Shown here piece after piece: positions 16,502 to 25,440 of a DNA stretch of 40,691 nt. The DNA is from Atribacterota bacterium. Lineage in GTDB: Bacteria; Atribacterota; Atribacteria; Atribacterales; Caldatribacteriaceae. Both the position numbers and the translations under genes were made by a program. The stretch is from positions 1 through 40,691 of the forward strand of contig JBDIWM010000015.1 of NCBI GenBank assembly GCA_039638595.1, written 5' to 3'. Position 1 is the stretch's first letter. Each line of letters opens with the position of its first letter. The notes beneath the pieces are model-generated. The model was not told the DNA's origin, searched no databases, and saw nothing but the letters and a program-made list of their open reading frames with translations.

Positions 16502-18052
16502 ATGATCCCAATACATACTGCCCTGGTGAGTGTTTCTGATAAAAGCAACTTAGACCAACTGGCCCGTTTCCTATCTGAGAAAGGTGTTAAGATCGTCGCC
16601 ACTGGAGGCACAGCCCGATTTATCCGTAGTCTGGGAATAGGGGTTCAAGAAGTATCAGATCTGACCGGTTTCCCAGAAATTTTAGGAGGACGGGTCAAAA
16701 CCCTGCATCCGGTCATTGAGGGTGGAATTCTGGCCCGGCGAGGTTTTCCCTCGGACATGACAGACCTGGTCAAACATAACATCCAGCCCATTGACTTGGT
16801 GGTGTGTAATCTCTACCCTTTCGAAAAAATGGTGGAAAGTGGAGAAAAGGACCTTTCCAAAGTGGTGGAAGAAATCGATATTGGAGGAATTACCCTCCTA
16901 CGGGCTTCTGCGAAGAACCATCGCTACGTGGTCGTGGTTTCTTCGCCTACGCAGTATCAAGAATTAATGGAAGAAATGGAAAAGAATAACGGCGCCTTCC
17001 CAGAAGAGAAGTCTCTACGATGGGCCATTGAGGCATTTTGGAAGAGTTCGCTCTACGACTCCCATATCGCCCAGTATCTGGAACAATTATCAAACCACGA
17101 AAAACGCTTCCCTGAACAAATTTCCATCGTCATGCGCAAGAAAACCGAGCTCCGTTACGGTGAGAATCCTCATCAGAGAGGAGCGCTCTACGAAGACTGT
17201 ACACTGGATACGACTGGTTTTTTCAGGGAGCTCAAAATCCTCCACGAAGACAAAGAACTCTCTTTCAATAACCTCTACGATGTTCAGGCTGCTTTTTCGG
17301 CCGTTCGAGAATTCGAAGAACCGGCTACGGTTATCGTTAAGCACAACAATCCCTGTGGTGTGGCCACTGCTCAGGATTTAGCTCACGCCGCAGAAATGGC
17401 ACTACAGTGTGACCCCGTCTCGGCGTTTGGAGGTATTGTGGCTTTCAATAGAAATGTCACTTTACGGAGTGCCGAGGTGTTTAAAAAACTTTTTCTGGAG
17501 GTGGTTATTGCTCCGTCTTACGACGATGACGCCTTGGAATTCCTCCAAAGTAAAAAGGGAATCCGTATCCTTACGGCACCCCTCAAACCATTTTCCCCCG
17601 TTGATTTGAAAAAAATTGATGGTGGATTCCTCTTCCAGGATGGTGACCGGATAGATTGTTCGCCAGAAAACATTCAAGTGGTCACCGAAAAATCGCCCTC
17701 CGAAGAGGAATGGAAGGACCTCCTTTTTGCTTTCAAAGTTGCCAAACACGTTAAGTCCAATGCCATTGTTCTGGCGAAAAAGGGACAAACTGTTGGTATC
17801 GGAGCAGGACAGATGAGTCGCATTGACGCCATGTACATTGCGGTAAGAAAGGCTCAGGGACGGGAGAAAGGAGCTGTGCTTGCCTCAGATGCATTCTTTC
17901 CCTTCAATGATGTTGTCGAAGAAGCAGGAAGATGCGAAATCAAAGCCATTATCCAGCCGGGTGGTTCAATCAGAGACCAGGATTCCATCGACGCCTGTAA
18001 CCGTTGGGGCATCAGTATGGTCTTTACCGGAGTACGACACTTCAAACACTGA
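16502..18052 (+). CDS. purH: Bifunctional AICAR transformylase / IMP cyclohydrolase
   Basis: PurH performs the last two steps of IMP synthesis: formyl transfer from 10-formyl-tetrahydrofolate to AICAR, then ring closure. The 516 residues contain an N-terminal MGS-like cyclohydrolase domain (VSVSDKSNLDQLARFL, GGRVKTLHPVIEGGILARR) and a C-terminal transformylase domain (LRYGENPHQRGALY, VKHNNPCGVATA, DPVSAFGGIVAFN, C-terminal QPGGSIRDQDSIDACN). The link to the window's theme is its formyl-THF substrate, the product of Fhs. It begins the plus-strand operon and ends 16 bases before the lyase. Confidence 0.96.
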   Translation: MIPIHTALVSVSDKSNLDQLARFLSEKGVKIVATGGTARFIRSLGIGVQEVSDLTGFPEILGGRVKTLHPVIEGGILARRGFPSDMTDLVKHNIQPIDLVVCNLYPFEKMVESGEKDLSKVVEEIDIGGITLLRASAKNHRYVVVVSSPTQYQELMEEMEKNNGAFPEEKSLRWAIEAFWKSSLYDSHIAQYLEQLSNHEKRFPEQISIVMRKKTELRYGENPHQRGALYEDCTLDTTGFFRELKILHEDKELSFNNLYDVQAAFSAVREFEEPATVIVKHNNPCGVATAQDLAHAAEMALQCDPVSAFGGIVAFNRNVTLRSAEVFKKLFLEVVIAPSYDDDALEFLQSKKGIRILTAPLKPFSPVDLKKIDGGFLFQDGDRIDCSPENIQVVTEKSPSEEEWKDLLFAFKVAKHVKSNAIVLAKKGQTVGIGAGQMSRIDAMYIAVRKAQGREKGAVLASDAFFPFNDVVEEAGRCEIKAIIQPGGSIRDQDSIDACNRWGISMVFTGVRHFKH

Positions 18053-18068
18053 AAAACGGGGTGGAACC

Positions 18069-19496
18069 GTGAAAGAGGATAATTTCCGGATCGAGAGGGA
18101 TTTTCTGGGAGAGAAAAAAATTCCTGCCGGACGGTACTGGGGAATCCACACCGCACGAGCCCGAGAGAATTTTCCACTTTTCATCCCTCCGCCTTGTTCT
18201 CTCATTCGAGCCTTCTTTGCCGTAAAATGGGCTTGTACAAAGGCTAATCTGGATGTTGGTCTTATCGAGGAAGACATAGCTCAAGCAATTCTCAAGGCAT
18301 GTCAGGAGGGTTTGAAAGGTCAATTCGATACGGAAGTTGGAGTTTCCATTTTTCAGGGTGGAGCAGGTACTTCGCTCAACATGAATCTTAACGAAGTCAT
18401 TGCCAATAGAGCCCTGGAAATCATGGGATTCGAAAAAGGACGATACGATGTTGTAAACCCATTCGATACGGTAAACCTCAGCCAGTCCACTAATGATGTC
18501 TTTCCTACTGCTCTGAGGGTGGCTACCCTCTGGGAAATGGAAAAAGTGGAGAAAGCCATTGTCCTCCTTCAGGATGTCCTTCAGAAAAAGGAGTTTGAAT
18601 TTGCTCAGGTTATCAAAGTCGGCCGTACCGAGCTCCAAGATGCTGTCCCCATTACCCTGGGTATGGAGTTTGGAGCCTGGGCCGAAGCCATCGCCAGGGA
18701 TAGGTGGCGGATTTGGAAAAGCAAGGAAAGAATTAAGGAAGTCAACTTAGGTGGTACTGCAGTGGGAACTGGACTCAATGCCCACCCTCTTTATACCAGC
18801 AAAGCCGTTTTGTACCTTAGAGAAATCACTGGATTACCTATAGCTCATTCGATGAATTCCTTTGAAAATACCCAGAATCTGGACGTCTTCGTAGAAGTCT
18901 CTGGACTCCTCAAAGCTTTGGCGGTGAATTTGCGAAAGATGGTCAATGACTTGCGACTCCTCTCTATGGGACCGAGAGCTGGAATTGGGGAGATCATCCT
19001 TCCTCCTCTTCAAGAGGGCTCGTCAATCATGCCAGGCAAAGTAAATCCGATACTCTGTGAATATTTGGAAGGAATCAGTATAGATGTCATGGGAAAAGAC
19101 CAGGCTCTTACTTTCGCTTGCTCAAGCGGACAATTAGAGCTCAACCATCTTTTGCCATTTGTAGCGTTCTATATCCTCAGTATGCTCGAAGAATTAACCG
19201 TAGGGATAACGGTTTTCGCAGAAAAATATGTTCCCAATATCAAGGCCGATATTTCTAGATGCCAGGAACTCTTCGACCGGAGTTTTGCCCTGGCGACCCA
19301 CATCGTCCCGTACCTTGGACACGAGAAGACCACGGCGCTCATCAGGGAATGCCTGACAGAAAATAAAAGTTTGAGAGGGATACTCATTGAACGGGGTTTC
19401 TTTACCAGGGAAGAACTGGAAATAATTCTCTCTCCTTCTGAGTTCTTAAAACCTGGAATACCGGGATGGGGGAAACTGAAAAAAAATGGTGATTGA
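18069..19496 (+). CDS. aspA: Aspartate ammonia-lyase (aspartase/fumarase superfamily)
   Basis: This homotetrameric cytosolic lyase converts L-aspartate to fumarate and ammonia. RIERDFLGEKKIPAGRYWGI, RTELQDAVPITLGMEF, GGTAVGTGLN and the superfamily signature GSSIMPGKVNPI (about 317-328) are present. RTELQDAVPITLG and the 475-residue length favour aspartase over class II fumarase, though fumarase is not excluded. I chose GTG 18069, with GGGGTGG just upstream; the frame is open into purH but that part is a shadow. Overlap with hydF by 11 bp indicates co-expression with hydrogenase maturation. A lyase of this kind beside hyd maturation genes is a recurrent arrangement, as I recall, and could provide ammonia or fumarate. 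Confidence 0.87.
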   Translation: MKEDNFRIERDFLGEKKIPAGRYWGIHTARARENFPLFIPPPCSLIRAFFAVKWACTKANLDVGLIEEDIAQAILKACQEGLKGQFDTEVGVSIFQGGAGTSLNMNLNEVIANRALEIMGFEKGRYDVVNPFDTVNLSQSTNDVFPTALRVATLWEMEKVEKAIVLLQDVLQKKEFEFAQVIKVGRTELQDAVPITLGMEFGAWAEAIARDRWRIWKSKERIKEVNLGGTAVGTGLNAHPLYTSKAVLYLREITGLPIAHSMNSFENTQNLDVFVEVSGLLKALAVNLRKMVNDLRLLSMGPRAGIGEIILPPLQEGSSIMPGKVNPILCEYLEGISIDVMGKDQALTFACSSGQLELNHLLPFVAFYILSMLEELTVGITVFAEKYVPNIKADISRCQELFDRSFALATHIVPYLGHEKTTALIRECLTENKSLRGILIERGFFTREELEIILSPSEFLKPGIPGWGKLKKNGD

Positions 19497-20745
19497 AACA
19501 ACACCGCGTAGTATTAGGCCACATATTGGGATTTTTGGTCGCAGAAATGTGGGGAAATCATCGCTCATCAACGCCCTGACCGACCAAGAAGTAGCGATTG
19601 TATCTGATGTACCTGGTACCACCACCGACCCTGTTTTTAAAGCCATTGAGCTTTTGCCCTTTGGGCCAGTGGTGATTGTGGATACAGCTGGGCTCGACGA
19701 CGTCGGCTTTCTGGGGGAGTTACGGAAGAAAAAATCACTGGAAATTCTTCATCGGTGCGATGTGGTACTCCTGGTGTGGGACAACCACACCGACTTTGCT
19801 CTGGAAAAAGAGCTTCTGCAGATTCTCAACCAAGAACAGATCCTTGTGATTGGAGTCCATAATAAAATCGACCAGAATCATGAAAATTCCCTCAACCTCC
19901 CTTTTTCCATTCCAGTTTTTCGTACCAGCACCCTGAATCGGGAGGGAATAAAAGAACTCAAAACTGCTATCGTTGATCTGCTGCAAAAGGTTTACCAGGA
20001 AAAACCACTGGTCAGAGACCTTATCAAACCGGGGGACCTGGTCGTTCTGGTCGTACCAATTGATTTGGGAGCTCCTAAGGGGCGTCTGATTCTACCGCAA
20101 GTGCAGACCATCCGTGATATTCTCGACGCTGAGGGAATAGCTCTTGTGGTCAAAGAGCGAGAGCTGGTAGAAAGTTTGCAGAAATTGAATGGAACTCCCA
20201 AACTGGTTATCACTGACTCTCAGGTCTTTCATAAGGTTTCTGGAGCGATACCACCAAATGTCTTCCTCACCAGTTTTTCCATTCTTTTTGCCCGCTACAA
20301 GGGAGATCTCCTTACTTTTGTGGAAGGAGTGAAAGCCATCGAACAATTGCGACCCTTCGATCGGGTTCTCATTGCCGAGGCCTGTTCCCATCATCCTCTT
20401 CCTGACGACATTGGCAGGGTTAAAATCCCCCGGTGGGTACAGCAGAGATTGGGCGTGCGTCTCCAATTTGATGTGGTGGCGGGACCAAATCTTCCGGATG
20501 ACCTATCCCAATATAAACTCATCATCCACTGTGGAGGTTGCATGATCAATCAAAAAGGGATGCTTTATCGTTTACGCCGAGCCAAAGAAAGCCACGTGCC
20601 CATTACCAATTATGGCGTCCTCATTGCCCACCTCCAGGGTATTCTTCCTCGGGTTATTGAAGTATTTCCTGAAGTACAAAATACCAAAAAGGAAGCTCAT
20701 TCCCCAGAAGTTTACCGGAGTATAGGTGGACGATGGTCTCTTTAA
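19486..20745 (+). CDS. hydF: [FeFe]-hydrogenase maturation GTPase HydF
   Basis: HydF is the scaffold on which the [2Fe] subcluster of [FeFe]-hydrogenase is built before transfer to HydA. The 419 residues contain an N-terminal GTPase domain with GRRNVGKSS (18-26), DTAGLDD (66-72) and HNKID (125-129). The C-terminal cluster-binding part has C300/H302 (ACSHHP) and HCGGC (348-352), the invariant ligands for the [4Fe-4S] cluster. HydE and HydG are not in the window. Its TAA stop shares the TTAA tetranucleotide with the stop codon of the convergent gene. Presence implies that the cell makes at least one [FeFe]-hydrogenase. Confidence 0.96.
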   Translation: MVIETTPRSIRPHIGIFGRRNVGKSSLINALTDQEVAIVSDVPGTTTDPVFKAIELLPFGPVVIVDTAGLDDVGFLGELRKKKSLEILHRCDVVLLVWDNHTDFALEKELLQILNQEQILVIGVHNKIDQNHENSLNLPFSIPVFRTSTLNREGIKELKTAIVDLLQKVYQEKPLVRDLIKPGDLVVLVVPIDLGAPKGRLILPQVQTIRDILDAEGIALVVKERELVESLQKLNGTPKLVITDSQVFHKVSGAIPPNVFLTSFSILFARYKGDLLTFVEGVKAIEQLRPFDRVLIAEACSHHPLPDDIGRVKIPRWVQQRLGVRLQFDVVAGPNLPDDLSQYKLIIHCGGCMINQKGMLYRLRRAKESHVPITNYGVLIAHLQGILPRVIEVFPEVQNTKKEAHSPEVYRSIGGRWSL

Positions 20746-21572
20746 TTGGAAAGAATCTGAAAAATATCGTATTTGCGGAAAATCAAGTACCGGTCAGTCA
20801 TCACGTTCAAGGGCTTTTTAGTAAAGCAAAAATTCTCGGCAAGATAACCGAGCACCGAATCAAGATTTTGCTCTCGAGCAACCTGGCTCTCGCTGGCTTG
20901 ACGATAGAGTAAAGCTCCTCGTTCCTCCAGTTCTTCGCCTCGGTTGGCCCATTTTGTCAACCAACTACCCCTGGAGTGGAAATGTCCCGCATCAGGCCGT
21001 CCAAAGATATACTCAGGGAAAATTCCGCTTATAAAGAGTGCTACGTCACCTGCTCGTTTCAAAAAGAAAAAACGATACGGTTCTTCAGACCTTTCCCCCA
21101 TTTCGGAGAGGAAATCCAAATCAAAATCAGAAAAGGTCTTTTTAAAATAAATGCCCTTCCCTTTCCTTACATAAACAGTGAAATTGTTGATCCGGACAAA
21201 AGAAGCAAGCATTTCCACCAGATAATCTCGAAGCATATCCTTTGAAAATACCTCCAATACTCTTTTCTGATCAAAAACTGGGACCCTGGTTTTGTAGCCA
21301 ATGGTTTCCAACGTATAAGCTTCTCTCCGAATATCAAGAATGGCCCGACGAAGCAACAATTCAAAGTAAAGGTAAGGACTAATCCGGGCAAAAAGGTCCT
21401 CCTTTTCGAAAATCCGTTTAAAAATGCAATCCTGGTCCAGAAGGGAATCCAAAGATTTAGGGTCCTGTCTGACCAGAGCCAGGAAACGAGGTTTCTGTTT
21501 TTCATCCTCACACAATAAATCGACGATAAACTGAAAATCAGCTGGAGAAAACCTTTCAAAGATTCTCCGCAT
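20742..21572 (-). CDS. Conserved-looking hypothetical protein, cytosolic
   Basis: I do not recognise this protein. From ATG 21572 it is 276 residues, soluble, without signal peptide, membrane segment or metal-binding cysteine cluster. It is rich in charged and aromatic residues: an acidic helical N-terminal half (FQFIVDLLCEDEK, LYFELLLRRAILDIRREAY), then a possible beta-rich centre (NNFTVYVRKGKGIYFKK). GTG 21581 is an alternative start, but AGGA spacing favours the ATG. It sits directly after the secreted hypothetical gene with four bases between, so the two probably belong together, at the 3' end of the methyl-branch gene run and convergent with hydF. Confidence 0.7.
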   Translation of the reverse strand: MRRIFERFSPADFQFIVDLLCEDEKQKPRFLALVRQDPKSLDSLLDQDCIFKRIFEKEDLFARISPYLYFELLLRRAILDIRREAYTLETIGYKTRVPVFDQKRVLEVFSKDMLRDYLVEMLASFVRINNFTVYVRKGKGIYFKKTFSDFDLDFLSEMGERSEEPYRFFFLKRAGDVALFISGIFPEYIFGRPDAGHFHSRGSWLTKWANRGEELEERGALLYRQASESQVAREQNLDSVLGYLAENFCFTKKPLNVMTDRYLIFRKYDIFQILSN

Positions 21573-21584
21573 TTCTCTCACTTC

Positions 21585-22433
21585 CTAATACATCACTTTA
21601 AATTTCTCCATATAAAAGCGCTGGACATCCACATCTTTTCTCTCCTTTATATTGTAAACGTAGCGATATACCTTTTTCTTCCAAAAGTCGTCACTATTGA
21701 GATACCCTTTGCGCCAGTAATCGAAGTCAGAAGCTTTTACCTGAAAACTGAGTAGGTATTCTTCATCCATGATGAGCTGTACAAGGAGCCAGGAAACTTC
21801 AGGAAAAATCCGTTCCAAGGCTTCAAAACCTAACCCAATCTGATTCCAGAAAATCTGGTCAATAGATTGCCCCACCATGGCCATGCGGATATAGGCTTGG
21901 TCATCTTCAGAAATGTTGACTTCTAAAACCTGATATCCAAATTGGTTCAAAAGAGAAACCGTTTTTGCCACCGCTTCTTCTAAACTTTTGCTTTCCGCAA
22001 TTTTACTCTCCACCAAGGTAAATGGTACTTCAAGCAATTTTTCTTCCCTCAGGTAAAACTTGGCCTGCCAGTTTCCAGGACTGAGTTTTCCTGTATTTTG
22101 AGTGAGATCCAGTTCACCCTGAACACCAACATAGCTTTTATCCTCCTCAAAAATAAGGGTGCTTTCGTACACCTCACCGCCAGGACCGAAAAATTGCCAT
22201 CTGGCTTCGTCACCCTTATGAACAGCCTGGAGAAAAATCCAGAAAACGACTCTTTCATCCTCAGTGCTGAATTTGTCGACTCGTTCCAGAGGAAACCCGT
22301 CTTTGTCCAGCCCTCGACAAAGACTAAAATCAAGGATATCGCCTTCCTGTGAAAATGAGGAAAATGTCAGGATTCCCAAAAAAACGGTTACTCCTATCAC
22401 CCGTAATACCACTTTACACACACCATTCACCAT
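21585..22433 (-). CDS. Secreted or lipid-free exported protein of unknown function
   Basis: The first 30 residues form a signal peptide (basic start, hydrophobic VVLRVIGVTVFLGILTF, then SFSQEG), with no lipobox cysteine. The mature part has a beta-sandwich-like segment with ARWQFFGPGGEVYES and GNWQAKFYLREEKLLEVPF, typical of small Ig-like ligand or cell-wall modules. An alpha/beta segment follows (SKSLEEAVAKTVSLLNQFGYQVLEVNIS). I do not recognise the family. A TATAAT-like sequence lies at 22452-22457 in the gap to acsE, but no convincing -35 box accompanies it, so the gene may be read from the acsE transcript or have its own promoter. Confidence 0.7.
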   Translation of the reverse strand: MVNGVCKVVLRVIGVTVFLGILTFSSFSQEGDILDFSLCRGLDKDGFPLERVDKFSTEDERVVFWIFLQAVHKGDEARWQFFGPGGEVYESTLIFEEDKSYVGVQGELDLTQNTGKLSPGNWQAKFYLREEKLLEVPFTLVESKIAESKSLEEAVAKTVSLLNQFGYQVLEVNISEDDQAYIRMAMVGQSIDQIFWNQIGLGFEALERIFPEVSWLLVQLIMDEEYLLSFQVKASDFDYWRKGYLNSDDFWKKKVYRYVYNIKERKDVDVQRFYMEKFKVMY

Positions 22434-22456
22434 CCCCCCTCACATTCTTCTTCTTA

Positions 22457-23257
22457 TTATACCTTCAACCTCCCGGTTCTAAAAGCAGTGATATAATCCA
22501 TACAAAAGTCATCACAACCCATGAGCGCACGAGAGGCAAAAAGAATGGCCATGAGTTCCTCATCAAGGGGATCGATGATGGCTGCATCAAGGCCATACCC
22601 TACACATAAGGCCATAAAAGCCCGGTTGAGAAGACGGCGGTTGGGCATCCCAAAAGAGACGTTGCTGAGCCCACAGATGGTCCGAACTTCGGGATAGGTT
22701 TCTTTAATTTTCTTGATGGTTTCCAAGAACACCTTACCCTGAATCTGGTCAGTCCCAATGGGAACGACCAAGGGGTCAATAAATAGCTTTTCTTTCTCTA
22801 TACCATAGTCTTGGATGGCCTCAATTAACTGGGCAACCAGCTTCATCCGTTCTTCCACCGATTGGGGAATATTTCCTTTTCCCATGGCTAATCCCACTAC
22901 TAAAGCATTATATTCTTTGGCCTTGGGAAGCACGGCTCGAATCCGTTCCTCTTCTACGGTAAAGGAGTTAATCATAACCTGATTTTTCCGGTACACCTGG
23001 AGGGCTTTTTCTAACGCCACATCATTAGCCGAATCAAGACATAGGGGAATCTGCACTTCATCTTGGATGCATTCCACAAGCCAGGGAAGATTTTCCACCT
23101 CTTGTTTGGCATCGGTTCCAGCGTTGATGTCGATAAAGTGAGCCCCAGCCCGTTCTTGTTTCTGAGCTTCTTCAATAAAAAACGTTTTGTCCTTTCTTTC
23201 CAGAGCCTCCCGTATGGGCTTACGAGTTGCGTTGATCCGCTCAGCGACGATTAGCAT
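22457..23257 (-). CDS. acsE: Methyl-tetrahydrofolate:corrinoid/Fe-S protein methyltransferase (AcsE-type)
   Basis: This enzyme transfers the methyl group of 5-methyl-THF to the cobalt of a corrinoid protein, the last step of the methyl branch. The 266 residues form a pterin-binding TIM barrel. Asp75 (CLDS), Asn97 (MINS), Asp161 (IDPL) and Asn199 (GLSNVSFGMPNR) match the pterin-binding and catalytic residues known from the Moorella enzyme. INAGTD and the C-terminal tail are conserved as well. It overlaps folC by 7 bp and has GGAGG seven bases before the ATG. The cognate CoFeSP genes (acsC/acsD) are not in the window, while a different corrinoid protein lies at 38.9 kb. Confidence 0.92.
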   Translation of the reverse strand: MLIVAERINATRKPIREALERKDKTFFIEEAQKQERAGAHFIDINAGTDAKQEVENLPWLVECIQDEVQIPLCLDSANDVALEKALQVYRKNQVMINSFTVEEERIRAVLPKAKEYNALVVGLAMGKGNIPQSVEERMKLVAQLIEAIQDYGIEKEKLFIDPLVVPIGTDQIQGKVFLETIKKIKETYPEVRTICGLSNVSFGMPNRRLLNRAFMALCVGYGLDAAIIDPLDEELMAILFASRALMGCDDFCMDYITAFRTGRLKV

Positions 23258-24582
23258 ATTTCTACCTCCTCTTTATAAGATAAAGAAAATTCTTGTATAA
23301 AGGGTTGAGCTAAGTAAAACGACCCGGCTACAATAAGGGGTAAATGCATGTTTTTGCTATACTGAAAAGCAACTTCTCGAGCTTCAAAAGGGTCTTCCAC
23401 AACTTCGACTGGAATGCCCTGCCTTTCAAAGCAGGGAACAATTTCCAATGGACTTACGGCTTTAGGATTGAGTGGCTGAGTAAGGATAATTTTCCGGCTT
23501 TGCGGGACAATTTCTTCAGCAATTTTCCAGTACTCTTTTCCCTTTAAAAAACCGAGAAGAAAAACTGCTTTGGAAACATGGAGAAAACTTCTGAGCGTTG
23601 TAGTTAACTGTGCAAACGAAGCCTGGTTGTGAGCTACGTCAAATACCACTAATGGTTGCTGGGAAAGCACTTCAATCCGGCCGGGCCACCGAGCTCCTTT
23701 AAGGGCTCCCTCCACGTTCTGCTTGCGAAATGGTAAGCCCCATTCTTTTCCTGCCAGGAGTGCCACCATCAGATTCAAAACTTGGTGGTCACCAAGAAGA
23801 GGTACATGGCTTTCCCCGCCTCCCCATCCCTCAATTTCCCAGCAGATGGAAGAACCATGGATACCCCGTGTTAAAATCTCGTAACAACAGAACCGTTCTA
23901 CCGGGAATACTGGTGAACCTTTGCGCGAAGCTTCGTCAAAGATTGTATCTTTGGCTTCTTCTTCCTGAGGGGCAAGAATAAGTTTCACGCCTTTTCTGAG
24001 AATACCAGTCTTCTCCTGGGCAATTTTCGCCAGGGTGTCGCCAAGAATTTCCATGTGATCAAAACTGATCGGAGTGATAATGGTAAGCAATGGATCACAG
24101 ATGTTTGTAGCATCAAGACGTCCTCCAAGACCTACCTCAACTATAGCCACATCAACTTCCTGAAAGTAGAAGTAGAGAAGTGCCATGGCCACAGAAACCT
24201 CGAAATAGGTGGGTCGCCCAAAAGGAGAATGATGTTCCATGTCTTCGATAGTTGGGATCAGGTACTCAAGGAGCAAAGCTACATCCTGAGGCGAAATACA
24301 TTTTTCTCCGATACGAATTCGCTCACGAAAGGTGAAAAGATGGGGCTTCGAATGGAACCCACATCGAAACCCCCAAGCGGAAAAAAGGCGCATGAGAAAA
24401 TACGCAGTACTTCCCTTTCCCTTGGTCCCTGCCACAAGAATGACGGGAAATCGTTTCTGGGGATTTCCTATTCTTTCCATAAGCTCCCGCATCCGCTCCA
24501 GCTTCAGATCAGAATATGAAAGGGGCGTTTTTTCGTAATCAATAAGTCCATAGAGATACTGGATGGCTTCCCGATAGGTCAT
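23251..24582 (-). CDS. folC: Folylpolyglutamate synthase / dihydrofolate synthase
   Basis: FolC is a Mur-ligase-type enzyme that adds glutamate to folates and, in many bacteria, makes dihydrofolate from dihydropteroate. The 443 residues show VAGTKGKGSTAYFL (P-loop near residue 50), VGLGGRLDATNIC, ITPISFDHMEILG, RWPGRIEVL and DVAHNQASF. Polyglutamylated THF is the form preferred by Wood-Ljungdahl enzymes, which fits its place between the flavoprotein genes and acsE. It starts 17 bases after the FlxA-like gene and overlaps acsE, so it appears to be part of this operon. Confidence 0.93.
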   Translation of the reverse strand: MTYREAIQYLYGLIDYEKTPLSYSDLKLERMRELMERIGNPQKRFPVILVAGTKGKGSTAYFLMRLFSAWGFRCGFHSKPHLFTFRERIRIGEKCISPQDVALLLEYLIPTIEDMEHHSPFGRPTYFEVSVAMALLYFYFQEVDVAIVEVGLGGRLDATNICDPLLTIITPISFDHMEILGDTLAKIAQEKTGILRKGVKLILAPQEEEAKDTIFDEASRKGSPVFPVERFCCYEILTRGIHGSSICWEIEGWGGGESHVPLLGDHQVLNLMVALLAGKEWGLPFRKQNVEGALKGARWPGRIEVLSQQPLVVFDVAHNQASFAQLTTTLRSFLHVSKAVFLLGFLKGKEYWKIAEEIVPQSRKIILTQPLNPKAVSPLEIVPCFERQGIPVEVVEDPFEAREVAFQYSKNMHLPLIVAGSFYLAQPFIQEFSLSYKEEVEIC

Positions 24583-24600
24583 CGCGTTTCCCTTTCGACT

Positions 24601-25440
24601 TCAGTACTCTTCAGGCATATTCTGTAATTCCTCGTACGAAAAAACCGGTCCGTCTTTACAGACGTAGTAAGGACCGATGTTACACCGACCACACTTACCA
24701 AGACCACACTTCATCCGCATTTCCAGAGTGGTGATAATACGGTTTGCCTGAAAACCCATTTCAAGGAGCGTTTTAACGGTAAATTTTATCATAATTGGTG
24801 GTCCACATACGAGGGCATCGAAATTTCGTGCATCGATACGTAATTCTTTCAGTACTTCTGGGACAAGTCCCACTCTTCCATTCCAAGAATTTTCTCCGCG
24901 ATCCACGGTAACAAGAAGCGAGAGATCCTTCCGCTTCCCCCAAGCCTCCAATTCCCAACGAAAAACAAGGTCCTGAGGCGTCCTGGCTCCATAAAGGATA
25001 AAGACTTCACCAAAGTCCTTGCGGTACGGAGCACTCAGGACATAATTGATGAGGGAACGAAGTGGAGCAAGTCCAATCCCTCCTCCAACAAAGAGGAGGT
25101 TTTGTCCCTTAAGTGAGTCAATCGGAAAACCATTTCCATAGGGACCTCGCACTCCAATAAGCTCTCCAGGATTTAGTCGATGGAGTGCTTCGGTAACCGT
25201 ACCAGTTCTTTTAATACTGAATTCCAAGAGTACCTCTTGAGTGGGCGAAGAAGTGATGGAAAACGGTGCTTCTCCTTTTCCGGGGACAAAAACTTCAGCA
25301 AACTGACCAGGACGATACTCGAAATCCTGGGGGCGTCGAACACGGAAAGTTTTAATATCTTTGGTTTCCTCAATGACTTCCTGAATTAGAACTAATTCAG
25401 GAAGATAGATGTTCTTGACAGGTACGGATAGAGTATCCAA
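24601..25440 (-). CDS. FlxA-like FAD/NAD(P)H reductase with [2Fe-2S] tail
   Basis: A ferredoxin-NADP reductase-fold flavoprotein of the sulfhydrogenase-gamma/AsrB/FlxA group. RPGQFAEV (43-50) and APFSITSS (58-65) bind FAD. GGGIGLAPLR (119-128) and VCGPPIMIKF bind the nicotinamide nucleotide. C245, C250, C253 and C261 (CxxxxCxxCx7C) bind a [2Fe-2S] cluster of the dihydroorotate dehydrogenase electron-transfer type. It would exchange electrons between NAD(P)H and the two ferredoxin-like neighbours. The start is TTG 25440, inside the preceding gene (44 bp overlap). Context with an FlxB-, FlxC- and FlxD-like set next to HdrA points to an NAD(P)H dehydrogenase module for Hdr rather than to sulfite reductase. 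Confidence 0.82.
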   Translation of the reverse strand: MDTLSVPVKNIYLPELVLIQEVIEETKDIKTFRVRRPQDFEYRPGQFAEVFVPGKGEAPFSITSSPTQEVLLEFSIKRTGTVTEALHRLNPGELIGVRGPYGNGFPIDSLKGQNLLFVGGGIGLAPLRSLINYVLSAPYRKDFGEVFILYGARTPQDLVFRWELEAWGKRKDLSLLVTVDRGENSWNGRVGLVPEVLKELRIDARNFDALVCGPPIMIKFTVKTLLEMGFQANRIITTLEMRMKCGLGKCGRCNIGPYYVCKDGPVFSYEELQNMPEEY

